A DNA stretch of 58,220 nucleotides from an uncultured Gammaproteobacteria bacterium (GTDB lineage: Bacteria; Pseudomonadota; Gammaproteobacteria; Xanthomonadales; Xanthomonadaceae), in assembly GCA_903942465.1 (NCBI GenBank), contig CAJAPA010000144.1, positions 1 to 58,220 of the forward strand. Direction: 5' to 3'. Below the pieces are notes generated by a model. That model made no database searches and had not been told where the DNA came from. It saw only the letters and a list, made by a program, of their open reading frames with translations. This document shows positions 1 to 8,451 of this stretch, in pieces (positions within the stretch are counted from its first letter, which is position 1; each line of letters starts with the position of its first letter). The position numbers and the translations under genes are program-made.

Positions 1-1
1 G

Positions 2-370
2 ACCGCACTGACCGACATGGCACGCGCTCAGGCGTTGTGGGCCAAAGCCGGGCTTCCAGCCAAACCGAAGCTGCTGTTCGTGTCCGTTGACCCAGAGCGC
101 GATACGCCTGAGAAAATCGCCGAATATGCGGCTTTTTTCCATAAGGACACCCTGACCGCCACCGCGGCAGAACCGCAATTGGCGGAATTCACCCGCGCAC
201 TCGGCCTGGTATACATGAAAGTTCCGCAAGGCGACTCCTACACCATGGATCATTCCGCCACTCTCGTCTTGCTCAATCCCGAGGCTGAGTTCGCCGGCAT
301 CATCCGGCCGCCGCTCAGGCCGGAGGTCATCGGCGCGGACCTGATTGCACTGGCAAAGGCCCGTCCATGA
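2..370 (+). CDS. SCO1/SenC family copper chaperone, 3' part
   Basis: The window opens inside this gene: the reading frame is open from base 2 ([10 protein letters not shown]), so the ATG at 17 is internal and not the start. SCO1/SenC proteins are thioredoxin-fold, usually membrane-anchored periplasmic proteins that deliver copper to the CuA site of cytochrome c oxidase. Visible support is the [17 protein letters not shown] segment and the conserved copper-ligand histidine in [14 protein letters not shown]. The CxxxC copper motif would lie upstream of the window. The stop overlaps the psd start by four bases (ATGA), so the two are probably co-transcribed. The family is clear; the full length is unknown. 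Confidence 0.88.
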   Translation, partial: TALTDMARAQALWAKAGLPAKPKLLFVSVDPERDTPEKIAEYAAFFHKDTLTATAAEPQLAEFTRALGLVYMKVPQGDSYTMDHSATLVLLNPEAEFAGIIRPPLRPEVIGADLIALAKARP

Positions 371-1209
371 AAATCGCCTCCCTCGCGCAATACCTTCTGC
401 CGCACCGCCTGCTTTCGAATCTGGCGCATCGGCTGGCCTACTCGAAAACACCTTGGATCAAGCAAAATTTCATCCATACGATTCTGGCCAACTTCGATGT
501 CAATCTGGCAGAAGCCGACAATTCCGACCCGGACAGCTACGAAAGCTTCAATGCGTTCTTTACCCGCGCCCTGAAGCCCGGCGCCCGCAGTCCGGATGCC
601 GATCCACGGACCCTGATTCTGCCGGCCGATGGCAAAGTCAGCCAATGCGGAAACATCGAAATCGGACGCATCTTCCAGGCCAAAGGTCAGGACTACACCG
701 CTGCCGAACTGTTGGGTGATCCTGAAATGGCGAAGGCCTACGCGAACGGTGTGTTCATGAACATTTACCTGTCGCCGCGCGATTACCACCGCGTGCACAT
801 GCCCTGGACCGGCACGCTGACCGAAACCCTGCATGTTCCGGGACGTCTGTTCAGTGTGTCACCGGGCACGGTGGCCGATGTACCCCGCCTGTTCGCCCGT
901 AACGAACGTCTGGTCTGCCACTTCGACACCGACTTCGGGCCGATGTGTTCGGTGATGGTCGGGGCGATGTTGGTTTCCGGCGTGGAAACGGTCTGGAACG
1001 GCGTCAATATCCCGGAATACGCCGATGCGCCGAAACGGCTTGATTACCGCGGCAAAAATATCCGCCTGGAACGCTTTGCGGAAATGGCACGCTTCAACTA
1101 CGGATCGACCGTGATTTTGTTATTCCCCGAAGGGGCTGTGCAGTTGGATGAATTTGAACATCAAGCGCCGACCGTGCTCGGACGGCGCATGGGACTGCGG
1201 TTGGTCTGA
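367..1209 (+). CDS. psd: Phosphatidylserine decarboxylase proenzyme
   Basis: Psd decarboxylates phosphatidylserine to phosphatidylethanolamine at the inner membrane. The 280-aa product has the usual proteobacterial length and the conserved [11 protein letters not shown] and [13 protein letters not shown] blocks. The self-cleavage site that generates the pyruvoyl cofactor is read as YGST at residues 245-248, with Ser247 becoming pyruvoyl; many homologues have LGST here. Cleavage would give a beta chain of about 246 residues and an alpha chain of about 34. The start overlaps the SCO1-like gene by ATGA. It ends tail-to-tail with the DUF4153 gene, one base apart. Confidence 0.95.
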   Translation: MKIASLAQYLLPHRLLSNLAHRLAYSKTPWIKQNFIHTILANFDVNLAEADNSDPDSYESFNAFFTRALKPGARSPDADPRTLILPADGKVSQCGNIEIGRIFQAKGQDYTAAELLGDPEMAKAYANGVFMNIYLSPRDYHRVHMPWTGTLTETLHVPGRLFSVSPGTVADVPRLFARNERLVCHFDTDFGPMCSVMVGAMLVSGVETVWNGVNIPEYADAPKRLDYRGKNIRLERFAEMARFNYGSTVILLFPEGAVQLDEFEHQAPTVLGRRMGLRLV

Positions 1210-1210
1210 G

Positions 1211-3040
1211 TTATGGCTTGCCGGCAACAGCTGGCGGACAGGTCAGCGGCGCCTTGTTGACCAGACGGTAATGCCTTCCGGCGATGACGACGTCCTCCAT
1301 TTTCGTCGGCGCTGTGGAAATTCGACCCAAACTCAGCGCATCATTGACTGAAGCGCAGTTTCCCGGCAAATCAACCGTGCCGGCAAGGATCCAGGTGTCT
1401 TTTGCGAGATGAAAAACCTGCAACGAGCCGCCCTGTTCGCGCAGCAGGACCTCGACTGTCCCGTCAGTATCCATATCCAAAATCAGGGCCTCGCAGGTTT
1501 TACCGCTGTTGTGCAGGCATTCCGGATACTGCCAGGCCTTGTCCTTGATGGCTTCTTTCCAGTTCTGCGCCAAGAAACTTTCCGGTAATGCGGCATCCGG
1601 AGTACGCACGGCGATGTTCACTGCGAGCAGTTTGGCATCCACTTTCTGCGGCTCGGCATTCCAGAGTGCATTCTGCTGCAGTGCCGCCTGTGCTTTCAGG
1701 GCAATCACCGCGGAATCTTTTCCGGATTTGGCGGATGCCATCGCCCGGAGTGCTTCATTGCCGAAGCGCTTGCCCTCGAATCGCAGGTATTCATAGTCGA
1801 ATTTCGATGCCTCGATTTTTCCTGCATTGAGCTGTGCCAGCTGGCTGTTGACGGAAATCCGGGCGGGGTCGAGTACCGGCGAGAAAATAGCCAGAAGCAA
1901 CAGCAGCAGAATGAAAGCGGTCAGCACATTGACCGGCGCTATGCGTGACAGCCACTGCGGGCTGCGCAACGCCGCCCAGAAATACCCCGCGCCGCAGCAC
2001 AAGGCCACCACCAGACAGAACGCGGCTACCAGACGGTCGACGGTCCAGCCGTACTGCCCGACACGCAGGCTCAGGGCATAGGCGGCAATCAGCGCCAGCG
2101 GCAGAATCAGGAATGCAGCAATGCGTGCGCCCGCCCAAATCGGCAGGGCGACTTCTTCGGTGACACTGCCATCCTGAAAGGCGGCATTGATCAATACCAC
2201 CAACACCGCGGCGGCGGCCAGCAGCAACGCCGTGGCGGCCTTGGTGGCCCACAGCGGCTCCAGGCCGGTAAACGGCAGCGCCAGCAAAAAGCCACCGATC
2301 AGCAGCACGGCCACCGGCAGAATCCAGGACAGCAGCACCAAGACGAGGCTGCGCACCCCGTGCACGATGGCCGGCCGGACATCGGTGATGTGCAGGGCGT
2401 AGGCAAAGGCGAAGGTCGTCACAGGAATGGCGAACCAGGACTCATCCAGCACGTCCTTGAGGAAAGAGAGCTTGATCATGTCGAACATCGCGGCGCCAAG
2501 CAGCAGCACCAGCCAGACGATACCGGTGAATACTCCGGCAAACGCGACCTGAATCAGAAGTTTGGAGGCGCTTTCAAAGATGTTTCGGTACGAGGCGATA
2601 TACCGTCCTTCCAGCACCGATGCCGATACCAGGGCGTGCGCAATGAAAAATCCGGCAACGGCATGCACCCATAACTCCGGCGACGGAAACCGGGCGCCGT
2701 CATCGATCTTCCCGTAATCACCCCAATAGGGTGCACCGATGCTTCGCCAGATATCGTAGAAGCCGAGCAACGCCAAGACCGTTGCCGCTGGAAGCAGCCA
2801 GCGCCAGAGGGTTCTGTATGGAAAATACCCCAATGCCGAGACCAGCAGCACTGGCACGATGGTGCATGCCAGTAGCAGTGCGGCAAACAAGCCGGAATTG
2901 CCCGTGGTCCAGAGCTTATTCTCCGCCGCTTGGTAAATCAGGAACAGGGCCAACCCCTGCAGCAAGCCCACCAGAAGCCGTGATCCGGCGATGGCCCGGC
3001 TGACCGAAGACCTGGGAATGTTGCTGTCGACAGTATTCAT
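1211..3040 (-). CDS. DUF4153 domain integral membrane protein
   Basis: This is a 609-aa polytopic protein. Roughly the first 400 residues are a series of hydrophobic helices, beginning with LLVGLLQGLALFLIYQAAENKLW, interrupted by short charged loops. The last 200 or so residues are soluble (NSQLAQLNAGKIEASKFDYEYLRFEGKRFG) and may be extracytoplasmic. The pattern matches DUF4153, an uncharacterised family; no catalytic motif is visible. The C-terminal region contains alternating polar segments that could be a small beta-rich domain, but this is inference. It converges on psd with one base between stops. No function is assigned. Confidence 0.8.
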   Translation of the reverse strand: MNTVDSNIPRSSVSRAIAGSRLLVGLLQGLALFLIYQAAENKLWTTGNSGLFAALLLACTIVPVLLVSALGYFPYRTLWRWLLPAATVLALLGFYDIWRSIGAPYWGDYGKIDDGARFPSPELWVHAVAGFFIAHALVSASVLEGRYIASYRNIFESASKLLIQVAFAGVFTGIVWLVLLLGAAMFDMIKLSFLKDVLDESWFAIPVTTFAFAYALHITDVRPAIVHGVRSLVLVLLSWILPVAVLLIGGFLLALPFTGLEPLWATKAATALLLAAAAVLVVLINAAFQDGSVTEEVALPIWAGARIAAFLILPLALIAAYALSLRVGQYGWTVDRLVAAFCLVVALCCGAGYFWAALRSPQWLSRIAPVNVLTAFILLLLLLAIFSPVLDPARISVNSQLAQLNAGKIEASKFDYEYLRFEGKRFGNEALRAMASAKSGKDSAVIALKAQAALQQNALWNAEPQKVDAKLLAVNIAVRTPDAALPESFLAQNWKEAIKDKAWQYPECLHNSGKTCEALILDMDTDGTVEVLLREQGGSLQVFHLAKDTWILAGTVDLPGNCASVNDALSLGRISTAPTKMEDVVIAGRHYRLVNKAPLTCPPAVAGKP

Positions 3041-3071
3041 GACGCCCCCTGATTGAACGATTGAACGGCCA

Positions 3072-3326
3072 TCAGCCGTATTTGAGTTTCATGGCCAGCA
3101 CCGATCCGGCGAGAAGGATGGTGATGCTGTTGGCGATGATGATCGGCAGCGAGCCGAGCAGAATGCCGTAGATCAACCACGCCAGGACGCCGGCAGTGAA
3201 TATCGCATACATGCCCAGAGAGATGTCCTGGGTCTGCTTACTGCGCCAGACCTGGATGACCTGAGGAATGAAAGAAATGGTGGTCAGGGTCGCGGCGAGG
3301 AAGCCGAACAGTTCGGTGGTGTTCAT
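3072..3326 (-). CDS. SemiSWEET family small-sugar transporter
   Basis: An 84-aa protein with three predicted membrane helices, the size of a bacterial SemiSWEET, which works as a dimer to move sugars through the inner membrane by facilitated diffusion. The PQ-loop motif sits in helix 1 (ISFIPQVIQVWRSKQTQDIS, Pro21-Gln22) and is followed by the family-typical SLGMY segment. The substrate cannot be read from the sequence. It lies 31 bases downstream of the DUF4153 start on the same strand, so the two may share a transcript. A TATAAT hexamer lies just upstream on the minus strand. Confidence 0.9.
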   Translation of the reverse strand: MNTTELFGFLAATLTTISFIPQVIQVWRSKQTQDISLGMYAIFTAGVLAWLIYGILLGSLPIIIANSITILLAGSVLAMKLKYG

Positions 3327-3352
3327 GGCAGTATCGATGGGGTCATGCTGCG

Positions 3353-3358
3353 ATTATA
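3353..3358 (-). promoter_or_regulatory. Candidate -10 element for the SemiSWEET gene
   Basis: A perfect TATAAT is read on the minus strand, 27 bases before the SemiSWEET start codon. No convincing -35 hexamer is found at 16-18 bases spacing; ACATTG is the nearest. It lies in the short divergent region shared with the EEP-hydrolase gene. Confidence 0.35.
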
Positions 3359-3405
3359 CCCACAGCGTATGGCACAATGTTCGAAACCCCATTTACGGAC
3401 GCAGC

Positions 3406-4566
3406 ATGCGTTTCATCGCCCTTTTCACCCTGTCCACATGTCTCGCCTCCATAGATGCGGTAGCGGCCACGGAGACTATTCGGGTAGCTAGCTTTAATGC
3501 CTCCCTGTATTCCGACCAAACCGGCGGACTGATCAAACGGCTGGAAGATGGTGATGCGCCGGCCCGTAAAATCGCAGCCGTCATCCAACATCAACGCCCT
3601 GACCTGCTGCTGCTCAATGAGTTCGATTACGATGCCGAAGGCCGTGCCGCCGACGTGTTCCAGAAACGCTATCTGGGCAAAGCGCAGTTCGGCCAGAAGC
3701 CCATCACCTACAAATACCGTTATTTCGCACCGGTCAACACCGGCGTACCCAGCGGTTTCGATCTGAATGGCGATGGAAAAACCGAAGGCGGCAATGACGC
3801 CTTCGGTTTCGGTAACCATCCCGGTCAATACGGCATGCTGGTGCTGTCGAAATTCCCCATCGATAAACGAGCCGTCCGGACATTCCAGAAATTCCTCTGG
3901 AAGGACATGCCGCGGGCACGGATTCCGCTGCGTGCCGATGGTTCGCCGTGGTATTCGAAAGCGGTCTGGAATGCCTTCCGCCTGTCTTCGAAATCGCATT
4001 GGGATGTTCCGGTCGTCACGCCGATGGGTACCCTGCATTTCCTGGTCTCGCACCCGACGCCGCCGGTGTTCGACGGCCCGGAAGACCGCAACGGCAACCG
4101 TTATGCCGATGAAATCCGGTTCTGGGGAGAGTATGTCTGGAATCGCGGCAATGATTGGATCGTCGATGATCTCGGCCTGCGCGGCGGTCTGAAAGACGAC
4201 GCCCGTTTCGCCATTGCCGGCGATTTGAACGCCGATCCCGCCGACGGTGACGGTATTCCCGGCGCCATCACCGAACTGCTTGAAAACCCGCGCGTGCTGA
4301 GAATGCTGACGCCGCGTTCCGAAGGGGCTGCGCAGGCGGCAGAAGCCACCGGAGACACCAATCTCAAGCACCGCGGTTCTCCGCGCCATGACACCGGCGA
4401 TTTCGGGCCGAGAGTCGGCAATCTACGTCTGGATTATGTGCTGCCCTCGGTCGGCTGGCAGGTCATCGGCAGCGGCGTTTTTTGGCCGAAGGTCGGTGAA
4501 CCGGGCCACGACTGGCTGGATGCCACCGACCATCGCATGGTCTGGGTGGATCTGCGCGGCGATTAA
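3406..4566 (+). CDS. Secreted endonuclease/exonuclease/phosphatase-fold protein
   Basis: The ORF track starts at 3268, but ATG 3406 is preferred because it begins a clear signal peptide ([21 protein letters not shown]). The product has 386 aa and is probably periplasmic or secreted. The EEP superfamily covers metal-dependent phosphoesterases such as DNase I and sphingomyelinase. Landmarks include [11 protein letters not shown] (beta strand 1), [12 protein letters not shown] with the metal-binding Glu, [15 protein letters not shown] with the catalytic Asp-x-Asn, and the C-terminal [14 protein letters not shown] with the Asp-His pair. An Asp/Asn/Gly-rich loop ([16 protein letters not shown]) resembles a calcium-binding loop. 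Substrate is unknown. The 3' end overlaps purT by four bases, tail-to-tail. Confidence 0.87.
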   Translation: MRFIALFTLSTCLASIDAVAATETIRVASFNASLYSDQTGGLIKRLEDGDAPARKIAAVIQHQRPDLLLLNEFDYDAEGRAADVFQKRYLGKAQFGQKPITYKYRYFAPVNTGVPSGFDLNGDGKTEGGNDAFGFGNHPGQYGMLVLSKFPIDKRAVRTFQKFLWKDMPRARIPLRADGSPWYSKAVWNAFRLSSKSHWDVPVVTPMGTLHFLVSHPTPPVFDGPEDRNGNRYADEIRFWGEYVWNRGNDWIVDDLGLRGGLKDDARFAIAGDLNADPADGDGIPGAITELLENPRVLRMLTPRSEGAAQAAEATGDTNLKHRGSPRHDTGDFGPRVGNLRLDYVLPSVGWQVIGSGVFWPKVGEPGHDWLDATDHRMVWVDLRGD

Positions 4567-5759
4567 ACCAGATCAACCTTGAGTGCGGCTGCGACGCGAC
4601 GGGCCTTCTCACGCGCGGCTTCCAGAGATACGTCACGCGCCAGTGCCACGGCCACACGCCGGGATCCCTCGACATATGGCTTACCGAACAGACGTAGCGC
4701 CGTTCCGGTTTCAGCCAGCGCTTCGGCCACGCGGCTGAACTCGGGAACGCCGGTGCCCTTGGCCAGAATCGCGACCGAGGCCGACGGACCGTAGTCGCGG
4801 ATTTCGGGAATCGGCAGGCCCAGTATGGCGCGGGCATGCAGGGCGAATTCGGACAGTTCCTGCGATATCAGGGTCACCAAGCCGGTATCATGCGGACGTG
4901 GCGAGACTTCGCTGAACCAGACGGCATCGCCTTTGACGAACAGCTCGACACCGAACAGGCCAAAGCCGCCCAGGTTATCGGTGATGGTTCGCGCGATGTC
5001 CTGCGCCTTGGTCCACGCCGTTTCGCTCATCGGCTGGGGCATCCAGCTTTCGCGATAGTCACCGTCAATCTGCAAATGACCGACCGGGGCACAGAACGAA
5101 GTCCCTTGCCGGTGTCGGACAGTAAGCAAGGTGATTTCATAATCGAAATCGATGAAGCCTTCGACAATGCAACGCCCCATGCCGGCCCTTCCGCCAGTCT
5201 GGGCTTTGTGCCAAGCGGCGTCGATGTCGGCTTCGCTTCTTACCGTGCTTTGGCCTTTCCCTGAAGAGGACATCAGCGGTTTGATGACGCAGGGAATGCC
5301 GACCGCCGGCAAGGCTTCACGGTAACCGGCTTCATCATCGACAAATCGATAAGGCGAGGTCGGCAACCCGAGGGTTTCCGCGGCGAGGCGCCGGATACCT
5401 TCACGGTCCATGGTCAATCGGGCTGCACGCGCCGTTGGGATCACCTGCAGACCGTGATTTTCTTCCAGATCGACCAAGGTCTGGGTGTGGATGGCCTCGA
5501 TTTCGGGAACCACCAGATGCGGCCGCACCCGTGCGATGAGATCACGTAAAGCCGCGGGATCGAGCATGTTCAATGTGTGGCATTCGTGCGCGACCTGCAT
5601 GGCCGGCGCATTGTCGTAGCGGTCTGCGGCAATCACCTGAACCCCGAAGCGCTGCAGTTCGATGGCGACTTCCTTGCCAAGCTCGCCGGAACCCAGAAGC
5701 AGGACACGGTAGGCGTTTTTCGCCTCAGGAGTACCGAAAACGGGCGGGGATGCGTGCAT
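4563..5759 (-). CDS. purT: Formate-dependent phosphoribosylglycinamide formyltransferase 2
   Basis: PurT is an ATP-grasp enzyme that uses formate and ATP to make formylglycinamide ribonucleotide, an alternative to folate-dependent PurN in purine synthesis. The 398-aa length is typical. Visible features are the N-terminal [21 protein letters not shown] dinucleotide-like loop, the IQTLVDLEE-type segment around [15 protein letters not shown], the ATP-grasp glycine loop [15 protein letters not shown] and the metal-binding stretch [17 protein letters not shown]. The gene stands alone between two genes on the other strand. The start codon is the ATG at 5759, giving the expected N-terminus. Confidence 0.96.
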   Translation of the reverse strand: MHASPPVFGTPEAKNAYRVLLLGSGELGKEVAIELQRFGVQVIAADRYDNAPAMQVAHECHTLNMLDPAALRDLIARVRPHLVVPEIEAIHTQTLVDLEENHGLQVIPTARAARLTMDREGIRRLAAETLGLPTSPYRFVDDEAGYREALPAVGIPCVIKPLMSSSGKGQSTVRSEADIDAAWHKAQTGGRAGMGRCIVEGFIDFDYEITLLTVRHRQGTSFCAPVGHLQIDGDYRESWMPQPMSETAWTKAQDIARTITDNLGGFGLFGVELFVKGDAVWFSEVSPRPHDTGLVTLISQELSEFALHARAILGLPIPEIRDYGPSASVAILAKGTGVPEFSRVAEALAETGTALRLFGKPYVEGSRRVAVALARDVSLEAAREKARRVAAALKVDLV

Positions 5760-5801
5760 GGCAATTGTCTGCTGGTGTCGGTTTATGCCATTATACGCCT
5801 G

Positions 5802-6737
5802 ATGAAAAGCATCGTTCTTTTGAATCCCCGCAGCGCATTCCTCGGACTCTTTTCGGTCGGTTATCTGTTTCTGTCGGCCTGCCAGGCCACTTCTGAAGCT
5901 ACGGTTCCGCGCTGGTCCGACCCGGTGTTTGCCGGCATACCGGATGCCGGCAAACTGTCCGAACTGTCAGGACTGACCCGTTCCAACCGTGCCGACGGTG
6001 TCTATTGGGCCATCAATGACGGTGACAACCCGGCCGAAATCATCGCCATAGACGGCAATGCGCGGACGCTGGGAACCTTCACCGCACCGGACATCCGCAA
6101 CATCGACTGGGAAGACATCACCAATTATTCACTGGCCGGAAAACACTATCTCGCCATCGCCGATACCGGCGACAACGGCGGCGTTCGCGACGTGCTGTTT
6201 ATCCATATCTTCGAGGAACCGTCCGACGCAAAACGCAGCGGACAGCTCGCTCCGGTCAAAAGCATCCGCTTTCTCTGGCCCGACGGAGCCCGGGATGCCG
6301 AGTCGCTTTTCGCATCTGCAAAAAATAGAAGCTTTTACCTCATTTCCAAAAAACGCGTTCCCGCCGAACTGTTCGCCCTGCCCTTTGATGCCCCCGATGG
6401 CAGCGAGCCCGTTCTGGTCGCCACGCTCGAAGGCATCGCCCAACCTGATGCTGAAACCATGAACAAAAAAGGCGATTACGGCCGCTATCGGGCACAAATC
6501 ACCGCCGCCGACCTCAGCCCGGACAACCGCACCATCGCGGTGCTGAATTACCAGCAGGTCACATTCTTTCCGATGCCGAAGAAATCCAAGATACGGTTGA
6601 AACCCCTTTCCACCCTCACCCTGCCTTGGTTGCCCCAGGCTGAAGGCATTACCTATTCGCGGGATGGAAAACAGCTTTTTGTCGGCAGCGAACAGGCTCC
6701 CACGCCGGTCATACGGTATGACCGCCAGCAACCCTAA
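5802..6737 (+). CDS. Lipoprotein with predicted beta-propeller, unknown function
   Basis: The ORF track extends upstream to 5577, but ATG 5802 gives a lipoprotein signal ([19 protein letters not shown]) with a lipobox ending in Cys, so the 311-aa form is preferred. The upstream part overlaps purT on the opposite strand and is probably not coding. The mature part has repeated motifs such as [43 protein letters not shown] and [18 protein letters not shown], which suggest blades of a beta-propeller. No catalytic residues can be named. A strong intrinsic terminator follows, so the gene is probably monocistronic. Confidence 0.75.
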   Translation: MKSIVLLNPRSAFLGLFSVGYLFLSACQATSEATVPRWSDPVFAGIPDAGKLSELSGLTRSNRADGVYWAINDGDNPAEIIAIDGNARTLGTFTAPDIRNIDWEDITNYSLAGKHYLAIADTGDNGGVRDVLFIHIFEEPSDAKRSGQLAPVKSIRFLWPDGARDAESLFASAKNRSFYLISKKRVPAELFALPFDAPDGSEPVLVATLEGIAQPDAETMNKKGDYGRYRAQITAADLSPDNRTIAVLNYQQVTFFPMPKKSKIRLKPLSTLTLPWLPQAEGITYSRDGKQLFVGSEQAPTPVIRYDRQQP

Positions 6738-6764
6738 GCACCAGCACGAGCTACAAAATCCAAG

Positions 6765-6785
6765 AGCGGCACAGCCGCTTTTTTT
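6765..6785 (+). terminator. Intrinsic terminator after the lipoprotein gene
   Basis: AGCGGC-ACA-GCCGCT forms a six-pair stem and is followed by an eight-base T-run counting the last stem T. It lies 28 bases after the lipoprotein stop codon. Confidence 0.85.
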
Positions 6786-6818
6786 ATATCTTGATGATTT
6801 ATATCATTTTTTATTTTT

Positions 6819-6846
6819 TTGACAAATTAATTTAATTTGATATCAT
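6819..6846 (+). promoter_or_regulatory. Sigma-70 type promoter of the SPFH module
   Basis: TTGACA at 6819-6824 matches the -35 consensus fully. After 16 bases comes TATCAT at 6841-6846, five of six matching the -10 consensus. The flanks are extremely AT-rich compared with the rest of the window. The initiation region falls within the inverted repeat noted separately, and the SPFH start codon is 26 bases downstream. Confidence 0.7.
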
Positions 6847-6856
6847 TTATATATCA
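6838..6856. promoter_or_regulatory. Candidate operator: inverted repeat TGATAT-N7-ATATCA
   Basis: A perfect six-base inverted repeat covers the -10 element of the SPFH promoter. A related imperfect copy, TGATGATTTATATCA, lies at 6792-6806, and ATATCA half-sites recur at 6801 and 6851, 50 bases apart. The ribbon-helix-helix protein encoded at 7746 is the obvious candidate ligand, but this is inference. Confidence 0.5.
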
Positions 6857-6871
6857 ACCAAGGGGCCTCAA

Positions 6872-7735
6872 ATGAAAGAAAATAATCTGAAATCACTTAA
6901 CGGCATCACATTCCTGATCGTCAGCCTGTTGGCCAGCGCGCTCAGTGCCTATGGATTTTTCATCGGCGCCCAGGCGCATGACCCCGTCATTGCCTTCGGG
7001 TCCTTAATGAGCCTGATCGTATTCACTTTCCTGCTGGTAGGCCTGTACATGGTCGAACCGAACCAGGCTGCGGTACTCAGTCTGTTCGGCAAGTACGTGG
7101 GGACCGTGAAGGAGCAGGGCCTGCGCTGGAACAATCCCTTTTACAGCAAGAAGAAGATCTCGCTGCGCACGCGCAACTTCGAATCCGGCAAGCTGAAAGT
7201 CAACGACCTGGAAGGCAGTCCGATTGAAATCGCGGCCGTCGTGGTCTGGAGTGTCGTCGATTCGGCGGAAGCCGTATTCAATGTCGATGATTACGAAAGC
7301 TTCGTGCACATCCAATCCGAAGCCGCCCTGCGCGCCATGGCCACCTCTTATCCGTATGACCAGCATGAAGAGGGCAAGATTTCCCTGCGCAGCCATGCCG
7401 GCGAAATCGCCAAACACCTGACCGAGGAAATCCAGGAGCGTCTGGCTGAGGCCGGCGTGCGTGTCATCGAAGCGCGCATCAGCCACCTGGCCTATGCCCC
7501 GGAAATCGCCCAGGCCATGCTGCAGCGCCAGCAGGCCAGCGCCATCATCGCGGCCCGTACGCGCATCGTCGAAGGCGCGGTCAGCATGGTCGAAATGGCC
7601 CTGAGCGAACTGTCCAAGCGCAACGTGGTCGATCTCGATCCGGAACGACGCGCGGCCATGGTCAGCAATCTTCTGGTGGTGCTGTGCGGCGAACGTGGCA
7701 CACAGCCCATCGTCAATACCGGTTCGATTTACTGA
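6872..7735 (+). CDS. SPFH (band 7/prohibitin-like) domain membrane protein
   Basis: A 287-aa SPFH protein. These proteins oligomerise on the inner membrane and organise microdomains or scaffold proteases. Two hydrophobic segments lie at the N-terminus ([19 protein letters not shown] and [16 protein letters not shown]). The SPFH domain follows, with [38 protein letters not shown] and the C-terminal helical [31 protein letters not shown], the usual coiled-coil start. The start codon follows AAGGGG at a suitable distance. It is the first gene of a module with an RHH regulator, a membrane protein with a possible PH-like domain and a VanY-type peptidase, behind its own AT-rich promoter. The biological role is unknown. 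Confidence 0.9.
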   Translation: MKENNLKSLNGITFLIVSLLASALSAYGFFIGAQAHDPVIAFGSLMSLIVFTFLLVGLYMVEPNQAAVLSLFGKYVGTVKEQGLRWNNPFYSKKKISLRTRNFESGKLKVNDLEGSPIEIAAVVVWSVVDSAEAVFNVDDYESFVHIQSEAALRAMATSYPYDQHEEGKISLRSHAGEIAKHLTEEIQERLAEAGVRVIEARISHLAYAPEIAQAMLQRQQASAIIAARTRIVEGAVSMVEMALSELSKRNVVDLDPERRAAMVSNLLVVLCGERGTQPIVNTGSIY

Positions 7736-7745
7736 TACCGTTGCG

Positions 7746-7934
7746 ATGACCGCGAAAAAATCCTTTCCGTTGCGCATCAATGCCCGGGTGCTGGAAGCCG
7801 TCCAGCACTGGGCCGATGACGATCTGCGCTCGCTGAATGCGCAGATCGAATATGTGCTGCGGGAAGCGTTGCGTAAGACCAACCGTCTACCGGCGGCGAG
7901 AACGGACGAGGACCCCGATCATGAACAATCGTAA
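7746..7934 (+). CDS. Arc-like ribbon-helix-helix DNA-binding protein
   Basis: The ORF track starts at 7695 inside the SPFH gene; ATG 7746, ten bases after the SPFH stop, gives a 62-aa protein. The sequence KSFPLRINARVLEAVQHWADDDLRSLNAQIEYVLREALRKT is a full ribbon-helix-helix core: a short beta strand, helix A, a loop and helix B with the SLNAQI motif of Arc/MetJ-type repressors. Such proteins bind DNA as dimers at short inverted or direct repeats, which fits the AT-rich repeats upstream of the SPFH gene. There is no toxin gene beside it that I can recognise. The end overlaps the next gene by 14 bases. Confidence 0.82.
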   Translation: MTAKKSFPLRINARVLEAVQHWADDDLRSLNAQIEYVLREALRKTNRLPAARTDEDPDHEQS

Positions 7935-8451
7935 AGATTTCGCACTTTCACCGGTGGGTGCCAACGCAAAACTTTTCTTTGCCGGCCTAATTCTATTGCC
8001 AGTCATCTTGATTGCCGTCATCTGGTGGAACGATCCCTCGGAATTCAGTGATATCCCGCTCTGGGCATTGGGCTTGATGTTCGGCATCGGCCCTGCCGTA
8101 CTTGTCGCCGCCGCCATGGGGGTCAGGAATCCGCAAGCAGGGCTCGGCATGGACGGATTGTCGCTGAAGGTCAGCTTCATCGATAAACGATGGGCACTGA
8201 ATGATATCGATCGCGTCAATGCAGCACTGGTCAATCTGGAATCCCGGCAGGAGCTGCGGCCGAAATGGAAGCTGTGGGGGGCAGCCATGCCCGGCCTGAG
8301 TTCGGGTCTGTTCAAACTCTATGATGGCCGTAAAGCACATGTTTACATTACCGACCGCAGCAAAGTCGTGTATCTGCCTACCCAAAGCGGTCCGGTTTTA
8401 TTAAGCTTGGAGCGACCGAGGGAATTCCTCGACGCCCTGCAGGCCCTGTAA
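7921..8451 (+). CDS. Membrane protein with possible PH-like domain
   Basis: ATG 7921, inside the RHH gene, gives a 176-aa protein starting MNNRKDFALSPVG. Two hydrophobic helices follow (AKLFFAGLILLPVILIAVIWW and PLWALGLMFGIGPAVLVAAAM). The C-terminal 100 or so residues (GMDGLSLKVSFIDKRWALNDIDRVNAALV, KAHVYITDRSKVVYLPTQ) look like a short beta-rich pleckstrin-homology-type domain that ends in a helix (RPREFLDALQAL), as in bacterial PH proteins. The fold call is inference from pattern only. It overlaps the RHH gene upstream, and the final A of its TAA stop is the first base of the next gene's ATG. Confidence 0.65.
   Translation: MNNRKDFALSPVGANAKLFFAGLILLPVILIAVIWWNDPSEFSDIPLWALGLMFGIGPAVLVAAAMGVRNPQAGLGMDGLSLKVSFIDKRWALNDIDRVNAALVNLESRQELRPKWKLWGAAMPGLSSGLFKLYDGRKAHVYITDRSKVVYLPTQSGPVLLSLERPREFLDALQAL

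Noticed and set aside
5577-5801. N-terminal extension of the lipoprotein ORF
   Set aside because: Overlaps purT on the other strand and lies upstream of a clear lipoprotein signal; treated as non-coding.
7746-7934. Antitoxin of a toxin-antitoxin pair
   Set aside because: The RHH protein looks like an Arc-type regulator, but no adjacent gene has toxin features; the neighbours are SPFH and a membrane protein.
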